Shown: positions 7,009-15,807 of the stretch, in pieces
Layout of the letters: each line of letters begins with the position of its first letter
Position numbering within the stretch: the stretch's first letter is position 1
Source: Palsa-513 sp036510225
GTDB lineage: Bacteria; Actinomycetota; Thermoleophilia; Solirubrobacterales; Solirubrobacteraceae
NCBI GenBank assembly: GCA_036510225.1
Contig: DATCEH010000070.1
Coordinates: 19,484 to 83,483 of the forward strand
DNA length: 64,000 bases
Direction of reading: 5' to 3'
Notes under the pieces: model-generated
The model's input: the letters and a program-made list of their open reading frames with translations, nothing else
The model's database searches: none
What the model was told of the DNA's origin: nothing
Position numbers and translations under genes: made by a program

Positions 7009-8673
7009 CTACAGCGCGATCGTGCGGGCGGCGACCCAGCCGTCGCCGGCGAGGATCTCCTCGAGCACGGCCTCCGGCACGGCCTCGCGGGTGGTGACGA
7101 CCATCGCGGCCAACCCGCACCCGCCCGTGCGGTCCTCGCCGCCCGCGGGCACCGTGTCGGGGACCTCGGCGGCGTCGCTGCCGACCGGCGGCTGGCGGCC
7201 GACCGCGGCCGACGCGATGTTGATCCCGTGGTCGCCGAAGATCATCCCGACCCGACCGAGCATGCCGGGGAGGTCGCGATAGCGGAACACCGTCACGAAC
7301 GGCTCGAGCTCGATCGTGAAGCGCTGGCCCCAGACCTCGACGAGGTGCGGGATCTGGGCTGGCCCCATGCCGGTCCCGCCGACCGTCAGGCGCTGGCCGC
7401 CGGCGACGGCGGTCACGCGAATCAGCTCGTTGAAGTCCTCGGCGGCGGAGACCGTCTTCTCCGAGACGACGATCCCCCGCTCCTCGGCGAGGGCCGGCGC
7501 GTTGACGAAGTTGACAGACTCGTCGGTCTGGCCGCGGAGGGCGCCCTGGAGCACGGCGCTCGTCAGCAGACGGGTGTCGAACTCGGCGAACTTGCCGAAG
7601 AAGGTCGTCTCGATCCGTTCGAGCGAGCTGGTCTCGGCCAGGCCGATCGCCAGCCGGCCGAGCCGTTCGGCGAGTGGAATGAACGGCCGCAGAACGGCCA
7701 TGTCCTCGGCGCCGATCGACGGGATGTTGACGGCGGTCGAGACGACGCCGCCGGTCAGCGCGGCGACCAGCTGCTCGGCGCTCTGGAGCCCGGCCCGGTC
7801 GGTCGCCTCGGTCGTCGACGCCCCGAGGTGCGGGGTGACGATGACGTTGGGATAGCCGGTGAAAAGCGGGTAGTCGGTGATCGGCTCCGACGGGAACACG
7901 TCCAGAGCGGCACCGGCGACCTTGCCGGAGTCGAGCGCGTCCTTCAGGGCCTCGTCGTCGATCAGGCCGCCGCGGGCGACGTTGATCACGCGGACGCCGT
8001 CCTTCATCGCGGCGAACGCCCACGCGTCGAGCGACCCGCGGGTGTCGTCGGTCTGGGGAAGGTGGATCGTCAGGAAGTCGGCCTCCCCGTAGAGCGCGGT
8101 CGTGCTCTCCGCCCGCTCGACACCGACCTCGCGGAAGCGTTCGGCCGACATGTACGGGTCGAAGGCGACCACCCGCATCCCAAAGCCCCGGGCTCGCTGG
8201 GCGACGAGCTGGCCGATCCGGCCGAAGCCGAGCACGCCGAGCGTCTTCTCGTAGAGCTCGATGCCCGAGAACTTCGATCGATCCCAGCGGCCGGCGATCA
8301 GCGACGCGTGAGCCTGGGGGACGTTCCGGGCGAGCGCCAGCAGCAGGGCCATCGTGTGCTCGGCGGCCGTCACGACATTCGACTGGGGCGCGTTGGCGAC
8401 GACGATCCCCCGCTTGGTGGCCGCCTCGACGTCGACGTTGTCGACCCCGACGCCGGCCCGGGCGATCACCCGAAGCGCCGCCCCGCGGGCGATCAGATCA
8501 GCGGTCAGCTTGGTCGCGGAGCGGATCAGGATGCCGTCGTAGTCGCCGATCCGGTCGGTCAGCTCGTCGAGCGTCCAGTCGAATCCGAGCTCGACGTCGA
8601 AGTGCTCGCGGAGCAGGTCAACGCCGGGATCGCCGACGTCCTCACGGACGAGTACCCGCGGGCGACCGGTCAT
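7009..8673 (-). CDS. serA: D-3-phosphoglycerate dehydrogenase
   Basis: 554 residues; oxidises 3-phosphoglycerate to 3-phosphohydroxypyruvate with NAD, the first step of serine synthesis. The Rossmann motif GVLGFGRIGQLVAQ, substrate loop and catalytic Arg/Glu/His regions (NVARGGLIDDEAL, VTPHLGAST) are clear, followed by the intervening ASB domain and a C-terminal ACT domain as in the long actinobacterial SerA. The ACT domain carries an unusual insertion of about 25 residues (PPVGSDAAEVPDTVPAGG), making it slightly longer than usual. The ATG overlaps the serC stop (ATGA), so the two are translationally coupled. Confidence 0.95.
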   Translation of the reverse strand: MTGRPRVLVREDVGDPGVDLLREHFDVELGFDWTLDELTDRIGDYDGILIRSATKLTADLIARGAALRVIARAGVGVDNVDVEAATKRGIVVANAPQSNVVTAAEHTMALLLALARNVPQAHASLIAGRWDRSKFSGIELYEKTLGVLGFGRIGQLVAQRARGFGMRVVAFDPYMSAERFREVGVERAESTTALYGEADFLTIHLPQTDDTRGSLDAWAFAAMKDGVRVINVARGGLIDDEALKDALDSGKVAGAALDVFPSEPITDYPLFTGYPNVIVTPHLGASTTEATDRAGLQSAEQLVAALTGGVVSTAVNIPSIGAEDMAVLRPFIPLAERLGRLAIGLAETSSLERIETTFFGKFAEFDTRLLTSAVLQGALRGQTDESVNFVNAPALAEERGIVVSEKTVSAAEDFNELIRVTAVAGGQRLTVGGTGMGPAQIPHLVEVWGQRFTIELEPFVTVFRYRDLPGMLGRVGMIFGDHGINIASAAVGRQPPVGSDAAEVPDTVPAGGEDRTGGCGLAAMVVTTREAVPEAVLEEILAGDGWVAARTIAL

Positions 8674-9812
8674 ACCGAGCGCTCGATGACCCAGTCGATG
8701 CAGGCCGTCAACGCCTGGATGTCGGCCGGGTCGATCGACGGGAACATCGCGATCCGCAGCTGGTTTCCGCCGACCCCGCGATACGGGTCGACGTCGACGA
8801 TGCCGTTGGCCCGGAGCGTCTTGGCGAGGGCCGGCGCATCGATCGATGGGTCGAGCTCGATCGTCCCGACGACGAGCGAGCGGAGCGCCGGGTCCTTCAC
8901 GAAGGCCGACGCGAGCGGGGCCTGGGCCGCCCAGGCGTAGAGATGATCCGAGGACTCGCGGGCACGGCCAACGCACCAGTCGAGGCCGCCGTTGGAGAGC
9001 ATCCAGTCGAGCTGCTCGGCGATCAGGAAGAGGGTCGCCACCGATGGGGTGTTGGTCGTCTCGTCCTTCGCGGAGCTGGCGATCGCCGCGACGAGCGACA
9101 ACGACGACGGCACATACCGACCCGAGGCCTCGAGCTCGGCGGCCCGCTCCTGGGCCGCCGGGCTGAGCAGGGCGAGCCATAGGCCGGACTCGGCGCCGAA
9201 GCACTTCTGCGGGGCGAAGTAGTACGCGTCGGAATCGGTGACGTCGACCGGCAGCCCGCCGGCACCGGAGGTCGCGTCGATCGCGATCAGGGCATCCTCG
9301 GACTCGGCCGGCCGGAGCACGGGAAGCATCACACCGGTCGAGGTCTCGTTCTGCGGCCAGGCGAGGACGTCTGCTCCGGACGGTCCGATCCCCGCCGGGT
9401 CGGGGGCCTCGCCGTTGTCGGAGCGCAGGACGATCGAGTCGTCGAGGAAGGGCGCGCCGTCGGTGATCTGGGCGAACTTGTGGGAGAAGGCACCGCAGTC
9501 GAGGTGGAGGGCCCGCGCGTCGACCAGACAGTGGGTCGCGATGTCCCAGAAGGCCGACGCGCCACCGTTGCCGAGGACGACGGCGTAGTCGTCGGGGAGG
9601 CTGAACAGCTCGCGCATTCCGTCGCGAACCCGTCCGACGAGGGCCTTCACGGGCGCCTTGCGGTGCGACGTGCCGAGCAGCAGATCCGCGTCGGCCAGAC
9701 GGACGACGTGCTCGGGGCGGACCTTCGACGGCCCGCAACCGAACCGACCGTCGAGCGGTCGGAGGTCCTCGGGGATCACGAGCCCCGAGCCGGTGGTCGT
9801 CGGTCCGCTCAC
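8670..9812 (-). CDS. serC: phosphoserine aminotransferase
   Basis: 380 residues; a PLP enzyme converting 3-phosphohydroxypyruvate to phosphoserine, second step of serine synthesis. FGCGPSKVRPE at the N-terminus, GTSHRKAPVKALV, and the PLP-lysine region YYFAPQKCFGAESG identify the actinobacterial SerC type. The GTG at 9812 is chosen because AAGGGA, overlapping the ilvC stop, gives a ribosome-binding site and only 8 bp separate the genes. Its stop overlaps serA. Translated sequence upstream in the same frame lies antisense to ilvC codons and is not real. Confidence 0.94.
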   Translation of the reverse strand: MSGPTTTGSGLVIPEDLRPLDGRFGCGPSKVRPEHVVRLADADLLLGTSHRKAPVKALVGRVRDGMRELFSLPDDYAVVLGNGGASAFWDIATHCLVDARALHLDCGAFSHKFAQITDGAPFLDDSIVLRSDNGEAPDPAGIGPSGADVLAWPQNETSTGVMLPVLRPAESEDALIAIDATSGAGGLPVDVTDSDAYYFAPQKCFGAESGLWLALLSPAAQERAAELEASGRYVPSSLSLVAAIASSAKDETTNTPSVATLFLIAEQLDWMLSNGGLDWCVGRARESSDHLYAWAAQAPLASAFVKDPALRSLVVGTIELDPSIDAPALAKTLRANGIVDVDPYRGVGGNQLRIAMFPSIDPADIQALTACIDWVIERSV

Positions 9813-9820
9813 GATGTCCC

Positions 9821-10810
9821 TTAGAAGCTGGGCTTGATCCAGTCCATGTGAGAGCGGAGCTCCTTCCCCGTGCTCTCGACCTGGCTTGACGCCTGCTCCT
9901 CGCGCATGCGCAGGAAGTTCTCCTGGCCGGCGCGATTTTCGGCGATCCACTCGCGGGCGAAGTCGCCGGACTGGATCTCCTCGAGGATCTGCTTCATGTT
10001 CGCGCGGGTGTCGTCGGTGATGACCCGCTTGCCGCGGGTGTAGTCGCCGTACTCGGCCGTGTTGGAGATCGAGTACCGCATCCCCGCGAGACCCTTCTCG
10101 TACATCAGATCGACGATCAGCTTGAGCTCGTGGAGGCACTCGAAGTACGCCATCTGCGGGTCGTATCCGGCCTCGACGAGGGTCTCGAAGCCGGCCTGGA
10201 CGAGCTCGGAGGCCCCGCCGCAGAGGACGGCCTGCTCGCCGAAGAGGTCGGTTTCCGTCTCGTCCTTGAAGGTCGTCTCAATCACGCCGCCGCGCGTGCA
10301 GCCGATCCCCTTGGCATACGCGAGGGCGATCGCCTTGGCGTTGCCGGTCGCATCCTGGGCGACGGCGACCAGGCCGGGAACGCCGGAGCCCTCGGTGAAC
10401 TGCCGGCGGACGAGGTGGCCGGGGCCCTTCGGGGCGACGAGGGCGACATCCACTCCGGGGGGCGGGGCAACCTCCTCGTAGTGGACGGAGAAGCCGTGGC
10501 TGAAGAGGAGGAGGTTGCCGGGTGCGATCCCGTCGGCGACGTCGTTCTCGAAGACCTGACGGTGGAGCTCGTCGGGCGCGAGGATCATCACGACGTCGCC
10601 GCGGCTCGCCGCCTCGACGATCGGGAGCACCTCGAGACCCTGCTCGCGGGCCTTCTCGATCGATGCCGAGCCGTCGCGCAGGCCGACGACCACGTCAACA
10701 CCCGAGTCCTTCAGGTTGAGCGCGTGGGCATGGCCCTGCGAGCCGTAGCCGATGATCGCGACGGTCTTGCCGTCGAGCAGCCCGAGATCTGCGTCGTCGT
10801 CGTAGAACAT
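9821..10810 (-). CDS. ilvC: ketol-acid reductoisomerase (class I)
   Basis: 329 residues, the usual size of class I enzymes. Isomerises and reduces acetolactate or acetohydroxybutyrate with NADPH in valine/isoleucine synthesis. N-terminal FYDDDADL and the Rossmann motif IIGYGSQGHAHALNL are clear; the metal-binding acidic residues lie in DLFGEQAVLCGG and the C-terminal helical domain (FECLHELKLIVDLMYE). The ATG fits family alignments, but no ribosome-binding site precedes it; see the upstream hairpin and ATC codon. It heads ilvC-serC-serA, linking branched-chain and serine synthesis in one transcript. Confidence 0.95.
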   Translation of the reverse strand: MFYDDDADLGLLDGKTVAIIGYGSQGHAHALNLKDSGVDVVVGLRDGSASIEKAREQGLEVLPIVEAASRGDVVMILAPDELHRQVFENDVADGIAPGNLLLFSHGFSVHYEEVAPPPGVDVALVAPKGPGHLVRRQFTEGSGVPGLVAVAQDATGNAKAIALAYAKGIGCTRGGVIETTFKDETETDLFGEQAVLCGGASELVQAGFETLVEAGYDPQMAYFECLHELKLIVDLMYEKGLAGMRYSISNTAEYGDYTRGKRVITDDTRANMKQILEEIQSGDFAREWIAENRAGQENFLRMREEQASSQVESTGKELRSHMDWIKPSF

Positions 10811-10815
10811 GCCGG

Positions 10816-10841
10816 GGAGGCTACTGATTAAGGCCTCCGCC
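10816..10841 (-). promoter_or_regulatory. ilvC initiation region: SD-sequestering hairpin or ATC start
   Basis: On the minus strand GGCGGAGG (10834-10841) is the only good Shine-Dalgarno sequence before ilvC. It lies 23 nt from the ATG but 5 nt from an in-frame ATC (10826-10828), six codons upstream. GGAGGC (10833-10838) is exactly complementary to GCCTCC (10816-10821), with an 11-nt loop. Either ilvC starts at a rare ATC codon or the hairpin controls initiation. Confidence 0.35.
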
Positions 10842-10899
10842 CTTCGGGCTCCGGCGGGGTTCGGCGGCGCGAGCAGGCGTGCGCTGCGGCGCGGCGGGG

Positions 10900-11745
10900 T
10901 CAGGCGCCAGCGGCGGCGAGGATCGCACGGCCGGGGATCGCGAGGCGGCCGGCGTCGTCGGCGTAAGCGGCCAGGCCGGCGCGGATCTCGGCCTTCGCCG
11001 CATCGACCGCCGGCGGATCGCCGTCCTCGACGGCCCGCCTGGCGAGCGTCGACATGTCGAGGTGGCCTGCCCACCAGGTCTCGAAGTCCGGATCCCGCTG
11101 GACGATGTCGACCGCGTCGAGCTCGATCTCCGTGAACCCGGCCTCCTCGAGCAGCTCGCCGACCCGGTCGGCGTCGCCGAGTGAGAACGGCCCCGGCGCG
11201 CCGGGCGGCGACGGGTCCCGCAGCCCGTGGGCCTCGAGCGCCCGCCGGCTGACCAGCGACCACGGGTTCGCGTCGGCCCGGTCCCAGACGGCGAGCGCGA
11301 GGCGTCCACCGGGCGCGAGCACCCGCCGCGTCTCGCGCAGCGCGGCCGCCGGGTCGGCCATCAGCATGTAGCCGAAGCGGCAGAGCACGGCGTCCAGCGA
11401 CGCGAGGGGAAGGTCGATCCACTCGGCGTCGATGACCTTGAACTCGACGTTCGACAGGCCCAGCTCGACGGCCCTCGCCCGCCCCAGCTCGAGCATCGCC
11501 TCGGCCTGGTCGGAGGAGATCAGCCGGCCGCCGGGAGCGATCAGCTCAGCCGCGAGGAACCCCGTCTCGCCGGTGCCCGCCGCCAGCTCGAGGACCCGAT
11601 GGCCGGGCTGGAGGCGGACGGCGTCGACCATCCAATGGGAGACCGGACGCGTCATCTCGGCAAACCAGTCCGCCCGCCGGGCCCAGCCGGCGGCCGCGGC
11701 CTCCCAGGCGTCGAGGCTCTCGAGGCGGTGGGCGTCGGCGTCCAT
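10900..11745 (-). CDS. class I SAM-dependent methyltransferase
   Basis: 281 residues with the Rossmann-like SAM-binding motif VLELAAGTGETGFLA (about 50-65), motif II acidic segment (ISSDQAEAML) and post-motif VLAPGGRLALAVW, as in UbiE/COQ5-like methyltransferases (Methyltransf_11). A MenG role (last step of menaquinone synthesis) is conceivable given the nearby men genes, but the sequence does not prove it. Transcription appears leaderless: TAGAGT sits 6 nt before the ATG. It is 89 bp upstream of ilvC on the same strand. Confidence 0.8.
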   Translation of the reverse strand: MDADAHRLESLDAWEAAAAGWARRADWFAEMTRPVSHWMVDAVRLQPGHRVLELAAGTGETGFLAAELIAPGGRLISSDQAEAMLELGRARAVELGLSNVEFKVIDAEWIDLPLASLDAVLCRFGYMLMADPAAALRETRRVLAPGGRLALAVWDRADANPWSLVSRRALEAHGLRDPSPPGAPGPFSLGDADRVGELLEEAGFTEIELDAVDIVQRDPDFETWWAGHLDMSTLARRAVEDGDPPAVDAAKAEIRAGLAAYADDAGRLAIPGRAILAAAGA

Positions 11746-11751
11746 CAGCCG

Positions 11752-11757
11752 ACTCTA
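11752..11757 (-). promoter_or_regulatory. -10 box for leaderless methyltransferase transcript
   Basis: On the minus strand TAGAGT lies exactly 6 nt before the ATG at 11745, without a Shine-Dalgarno sequence. Confidence 0.4.
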
Positions 11758-11845
11758 AGCCCTCGGCCGGGTCGGCTCATCCCCGTCCGCCGGGACGACG
11801 GCCGGCTTGCACGTCGAATACCGCTGGTGTATGAATACCGAGGGT

Positions 11846-12838
11846 ATGCGAACGCGAGGAGAGACGACGCGGGTCGGTGGGGTTGCGCGAACGGCACGAC
11901 TCGCGCCGGCGGTCGTCGCGATCGCCTGCGGGCTGGGCGCTTGCGGCGGCGGCGCGTCCACCGGCGGCGGCGCGGCCGGGGCGAGCGCGGCCCAGGCGCG
12001 GCAGACGGCGACGCTCCTGACCGAGGCGTTCGGGCCGAACCCGAAGGCCGTCTCGGGCGTCGTCAGCGGGACGATCAACATCTCGGTGAAGGGCATCCCC
12101 CGCTTCTCCAAGCCGATCGCCCTGACGACGAGCGGTCCGTTCACAGACGCCGGCGCGACGAGCCTTCCGGACTCAGACCAGTCGGTCAGCATCGACGGCT
12201 ACGGCGCGGGCATGACGACATCGGCCGACAAGGTCTTCTTCGACATCGGCACTGCGGCCTACGCCGTCCCCAACCCGCAGGTCGGCCTGATGACGCAGGC
12301 GGCGAGCACGGCGCACAACGGGCTGATGCGGGCCGTCGGCGCGTTTGACATCCGACCGGACCTGTGGGTCAGCAAGCCCCGGCTGGCCGGCAGCACGACG
12401 CTCGCCGGAGTCAAGGTGGACCGCATCAGCGCCGGCATCGACACGGCACGGGTCTTCCTCGACGCGAGCAGGTTCACCCACTTCCTGACCTCCCTCCAGG
12501 TCACCCAGCTGGCCGGCCTGCCCCAGGCGATCGGACCGGCCGCCCGGGCCGCCCTGGTTCGGTCGGTGACCAGCGCCGGCGGCGACCTGTACATCGGCTC
12601 GTCCGATCACGTGCTCCGCGAGGCGCGGATGCACATCACGATGGCGATGAGCCCGTCCGACCGCAGGCTGCTCGGCGGGATCGCCGGCATGACGGTCGAC
12701 GCCCGGCTCGATGTGACCGAGGTCGGGCAGCCGCAGCGGATCACGGTGCTCAGTCAGCGGCTGCCCTACCACGACGCGTATCTCCTGCTGAGGGGCGCGG
12801 CATACAAGAACCGGACCCCGGCCGAGCGCGGCGAGTGA
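11846..12838 (+). CDS. putative lipoprotein, first gene of an ABC exporter operon
   Basis: 330 residues from the ATG with GAGG close upstream; two earlier in-frame starts (11807 TTG, 11831 ATG) would only lengthen the signal peptide. A basic N-terminus, hydrophobic core LAPAVVAIACGL and lipobox LGAC give a lipidated Cys followed by a Gly/Ser-rich linker. The mature domain is mostly beta (VSGVVSGTINISVKG and similar) and loosely resembles the LppX/LprG lipid-binding fold; this is an impression, not a proven match. Its stop overlaps the ABC ATPase start (GTGA), so it probably works with the exporter. GAATACCG occurs twice (11816-11823 and 11833-11840) just before the start and may be an operator. 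Confidence 0.75.
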   Translation: MRTRGETTRVGGVARTARLAPAVVAIACGLGACGGGASTGGGAAGASAAQARQTATLLTEAFGPNPKAVSGVVSGTINISVKGIPRFSKPIALTTSGPFTDAGATSLPDSDQSVSIDGYGAGMTTSADKVFFDIGTAAYAVPNPQVGLMTQAASTAHNGLMRAVGAFDIRPDLWVSKPRLAGSTTLAGVKVDRISAGIDTARVFLDASRFTHFLTSLQVTQLAGLPQAIGPAARAALVRSVTSAGGDLYIGSSDHVLREARMHITMAMSPSDRRLLGGIAGMTVDARLDVTEVGQPQRITVLSQRLPYHDAYLLLRGAAYKNRTPAERGE

Positions 12839-13575
12839 CTCCGGTCGACCCGGGCACACCCTATGCGGCGGTGCTCGTCGTGCGGGGGATCACCAAGCGA
12901 TTCGGCGCGCGGACGGCCGTCGGCGGGGTCGACTTCGATGTCGGCCGGGGCGAACTGCTGGCGATCATCGGGCCGAACGGCGCCGGCAAGACGACGCTGC
13001 TGTCGATCCTGGCCGGCGTCCAGCAGGCCGACTCGGGGACGATCCAAGCGCCGGGCGGCGGCGTCGGCCGGGTTGGCTGGGTGCCCCAGCACGCGGCGGT
13101 CTACTCGAAGTTGACGGTCGCCGAGAACCTCCGCCTGTTCGCCAGGCTCGAGCAGGTCGGCGATCCCGACGCCACCGTCGAGCAGATGCTCGAGCAGACG
13201 GATCTGGCCGCACGGGCGCACGACGAGCTGGGACGGCTGTCGGGCGGCAACCGCCAGCGCGTCAACATCGCCGTCGGGCTGCTCGCCGACCCGGCGGTGC
13301 TGCTGCTCGACGAGCCGTCGGCCGCCCTGGACCCGCGCCAGCGCCAGCGCCTGTGGGCGTTCATCACGACGCTGACCGACCGTGGGACGAGCGTCGTCTT
13401 CGCGACCCACGACATCGCCGAGGCCGAGCGCCACGCCGACCGGGTGCTCGTGCTGGCCGACGGCGAGCTGCTCTTCGACGGCACACCGACCGGCCTCAAG
13501 GCCGCGGCCGCCGTCGTCGGCGACCGCGACCTCGAAGAGGCCTTCGTGGCCTTCCTCAAGGCCGGCGGCCACTGA
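12835..13575 (+). CDS. ABC transporter ATP-binding protein
   Basis: 246 residues, GTG start overlapping the upstream lipoprotein stop. Walker A GPNGAGKT (46-53), signature LSGGNRQR (135-142), Walker B VLLLDEP (155-161), then SAALDPRQRQ and H-loop FATHDIAE. It is of the ABC-2 exporter ATPase type (COG1131), compact and without a C-terminal extension. It pairs with the permease that begins 1 nt after its stop. Substrate unknown; coupling to a lipoprotein suggests export of a lipid or envelope component. Confidence 0.92.
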   Translation: MTPVDPGTPYAAVLVVRGITKRFGARTAVGGVDFDVGRGELLAIIGPNGAGKTTLLSILAGVQQADSGTIQAPGGGVGRVGWVPQHAAVYSKLTVAENLRLFARLEQVGDPDATVEQMLEQTDLAARAHDELGRLSGGNRQRVNIAVGLLADPAVLLLDEPSAALDPRQRQRLWAFITTLTDRGTSVVFATHDIAEAERHADRVLVLADGELLFDGTPTGLKAAAAVVGDRDLEEAFVAFLKAGGH

Positions 13576-13576
13576 C

Positions 13577-14917
13577 ATGCGCTGGCTGCTCGTCAAGGAT
13601 CTGCAGATCCTCCGCCGGTCGAAGATGCTCGTCGGCCTGCTGATCGCCTACCCGATCGCGATCGCCCTGCTGATCGGCCTGGCCCTGTCGAGCGCGCCGA
13701 GCAAGCCGCGGGTCGCCTTCGTCGACGAGATCCCCCCGGGCCAGTCGACGATCGCGCTGGGAAGCACGAAGCTCGACGTCAGCTCGTACACCGACAAGCT
13801 GTTCACCGCGACCACCGAGGTCCCGCTCGCCAGCCGCCAGCAGGCGCTCTCCGAGGTCCGCTCGGGCGCCGTCCTCGCAGCGCTGATCATCCCACCGGAC
13901 TTCGCGATCAAGCTGTCCGGCGCAGGCTTCGACTCGAGCCCGACGGTCGAGGTCGTCTACAACGGCGACGCCCTCAAGCAGTCGTTCGTCCGCTCGACCG
14001 TCACAGCCCAGCTCGCCCAGGCCAACGCTGCCCTCGCCGAGCGGCTCAACCAGGTCGCCGGCGGGTACATCGAGACGATCGCAGACGGCGGGACGATCAC
14101 CGCCCTGGGCCTGCAGTTCAAGCTGCTCGGGATCAGGGACACGCTTGGGGCGGTGGATCGTGTGCTCGCCGACAAGCCGAGTCCGGCGACGCGACGGGAG
14201 CTCGCACCCGTGCAGAGCTTCATGTCGATCGGGGCGACCAACTTCACCCGCTTCAAGGACGTGCTCAGCGCGGTCGAGCGGCCTGTCGGCGAGACGGAGA
14301 CGGTCCTCTCGGGCCGGCGCGCCCCACTCGACACGTTCGCCGTAGCGGTCGCGGTGACCGTCTCGCTGATGTTCGTCTGCGTCCTGCTCGCGTCCGGCCT
14401 GATCGCGCTCGAGCGCGAGGAGAACACCTTCTCGCGCCTGACGAGGGGGCTGATCAGCCCAGGCCGCCTGCTCGTCGCCAAGGTCGCCCTCGCGGCGCTG
14501 TGCGCGGCGCCGGTCGCCCTCGTGATGCTCGTCGGTGTCGGCCTCTTCGTACCGCTCGACTGGGGCCGCGTCGGCCTGTGGGTGATCGCCCTCGTCGGCG
14601 GCGCGCTCGCCTTCGCGGCGCTCGGCGTCGCGATCGGGAGCCTCGCCCGGGAGGTCCGCGCGGCATCGCTGCTGGCCTTCCTGCTCTCGCTCCCGCTCGC
14701 CTTCCTCGCACTCGTCCCGAGCGGGTCGGTCGCGCCGGCCGTCTACCACACGATCCGCGTGCTCTCGGCCGTCTTCCCGTTCGCACCGGCCCTCGAGGCC
14801 GTCAACGCCGCGATCAACGACACGTCGCCCAGCCTGGGGACCGCGCTCGCCCATCTTGCGGGGCTCGTCGTCCTCTTCGGCGTGGCCGCCCGCCTGGGCC
14901 TGCGCCGCCTGCGCTGA
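13577..14917 (+). CDS. ABC-2 type transporter permease
   Basis: 446 residues. One transmembrane helix near the N-terminus (LVGLLIAYPIAIALLIGLAL), a large extracytoplasmic domain of roughly 200 residues, then five or six helices in the C-terminal half (from FAVAVAVTVSLMFVCVLLAS). This topology is that of ABC2_membrane_3/YhgE-like permeases. The ATG lies 1 nt after the ATPase stop, so the reading frame upstream of it, which overlaps the ATPase gene, is not coding. Last gene of the lipoprotein-ATPase-permease operon. Confidence 0.9.
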   Translation: MRWLLVKDLQILRRSKMLVGLLIAYPIAIALLIGLALSSAPSKPRVAFVDEIPPGQSTIALGSTKLDVSSYTDKLFTATTEVPLASRQQALSEVRSGAVLAALIIPPDFAIKLSGAGFDSSPTVEVVYNGDALKQSFVRSTVTAQLAQANAALAERLNQVAGGYIETIADGGTITALGLQFKLLGIRDTLGAVDRVLADKPSPATRRELAPVQSFMSIGATNFTRFKDVLSAVERPVGETETVLSGRRAPLDTFAVAVAVTVSLMFVCVLLASGLIALEREENTFSRLTRGLISPGRLLVAKVALAALCAAPVALVMLVGVGLFVPLDWGRVGLWVIALVGGALAFAALGVAIGSLAREVRAASLLAFLLSLPLAFLALVPSGSVAPAVYHTIRVLSAVFPFAPALEAVNAAINDTSPSLGTALAHLAGLVVLFGVAARLGLRRLR

Positions 14918-15007
14918 ACGCCGCCGCCCGCCCGTGACCGCGGCGCCGGCGCGAAGCGTCATCCGGTTCGCCGGGACTTCTCGGGCACCAGCAGCCGTAA
15001 GGAGGGT

Positions 15008-15592
15008 GTGCGTCGTCTCCGGTGCCCCGTCCTCCCCCGTCCGGCGCGCGTCGCCGCCGGCGCCGCCGCGCTCCTCGCCGTCGTCTCCGGCGGCCTGGTC
15101 GGCTCGAGCGGTAGCTCCGGCGCCACGCCGGCCAACCCCCCGCGCCGAGCGCTCGGCGCCGGTCTGTCGATCGCCGTCCCGCCCGGCTGGCAAGTCGCCT
15201 TCCGACTGACCGGGCTGGCCGAGCCGTACGAGCGCTTCACGCTGGCGTCGTTCCGGCTGAGCACACCGCCACGCCAGGCGCGCGGTTGCGGGCCGGCGCG
15301 GGCGGTCGCGGCGATCCCGGCCGACGGGGCCCTGGCGTTCGTGCTCGAGTACCCGACGACCGGCGCCCTGTCGCGGCCGAGCTTTCCACCCCAGCCCAAG
15401 CGCTTCGCGCTGCCGCCGGGCCCGGCCCAGCGCTACGAGTGCTTCGGGAGCGGCTGGCTCCTGCGCTTTCGGGCCGCCGGGCGATCCTTCCAGGTGATGG
15501 TCGCGCTCGGCCGCAGCGCTGGGCGCAACCAAGCTCGGCTGGTGGCGGCGCTGAGCAGCCTCCGTGTCGAGGGCGAACCCGGCTCGGGTTAG
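15008..15592 (+). CDS. small secreted protein of unknown function
   Basis: 194 residues, GTG start close behind a strong AGGAGGG. Signal peptide (basic start, VAAGAAALLAVVSGGLVGSS) with cleavage near residue 35-40. The mature region has strand-rich segments around LGAGLSIAVPPGWQVAFRL and a single Cys pair (RGCGPAR, YECFGSG) that could form a disulfide. The phrase VPPGWQ is common in secreted actinobacterial proteins of unknown role. No known family assigned. Confidence 0.65.
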   Translation: MRRLRCPVLPRPARVAAGAAALLAVVSGGLVGSSGSSGATPANPPRRALGAGLSIAVPPGWQVAFRLTGLAEPYERFTLASFRLSTPPRQARGCGPARAVAAIPADGALAFVLEYPTTGALSRPSFPPQPKRFALPPGPAQRYECFGSGWLLRFRAAGRSFQVMVALGRSAGRNQARLVAALSSLRVEGEPGSG

Positions 15593-15600
15593 CCGCGCCG

Positions 15601-15807
15601 ATGATGGCCACGGCGGCGCATGCCCTTCGAGTCGGCCGACCGGCCGGCCACGCCGATCGCGTGGACCGGCTGAGCCCGTGCCCCGAAGCCGGCAGGTCCG
15701 CGCGGCGCAGCATGGCGACGCGGCCGCCATGGAACGCTGACGTGAACTCGCGGATGCGCCGGGGTCTCGACCAGCTGCGCAGCCAGCTGGAGCCCGATCG
15801 TGGATGA
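15601..15807 (+). pseudogene. relic of an ECF sigma factor 3' end
   Basis: A 68-codon frame whose end, VNSRMRRGLDQLRSQLEPD, looks like the recognition helix and C-terminus of ECF sigma region 4 (normally ...GTVKSRLxRGLxxLR). The preceding residues (RRSMATRPPWNAD) fit the region only poorly and nothing of region 2 remains, so the gene seems truncated. Its TGA overlaps the first codons of the beta-propeller gene at 15800, as sigma genes usually overlap their partner. The identification rests on about 20 residues and is tentative. Confidence 0.4.

Noticed and set aside
6886..8940. 684-codon plus-strand ORF opposite serA
   Set aside because: Antisense shadow; its start lies in the dispersed palindrome and composition is abnormal.
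8674..9738. An in-frame extension giving a 909-residue protein ending in SerA
   Set aside because: The extra 355 residues are Arg/Pro/Gly-rich antiphase translation of serC; the true serA ATG overlaps the serC stop at 8670-8673.
10900..11745. Assigning the methyltransferase as MenG/UbiE
   Set aside because: The fold fits, but it sits with ilvC, 8 kb from the men genes, and specific MenG motifs were not convincing.
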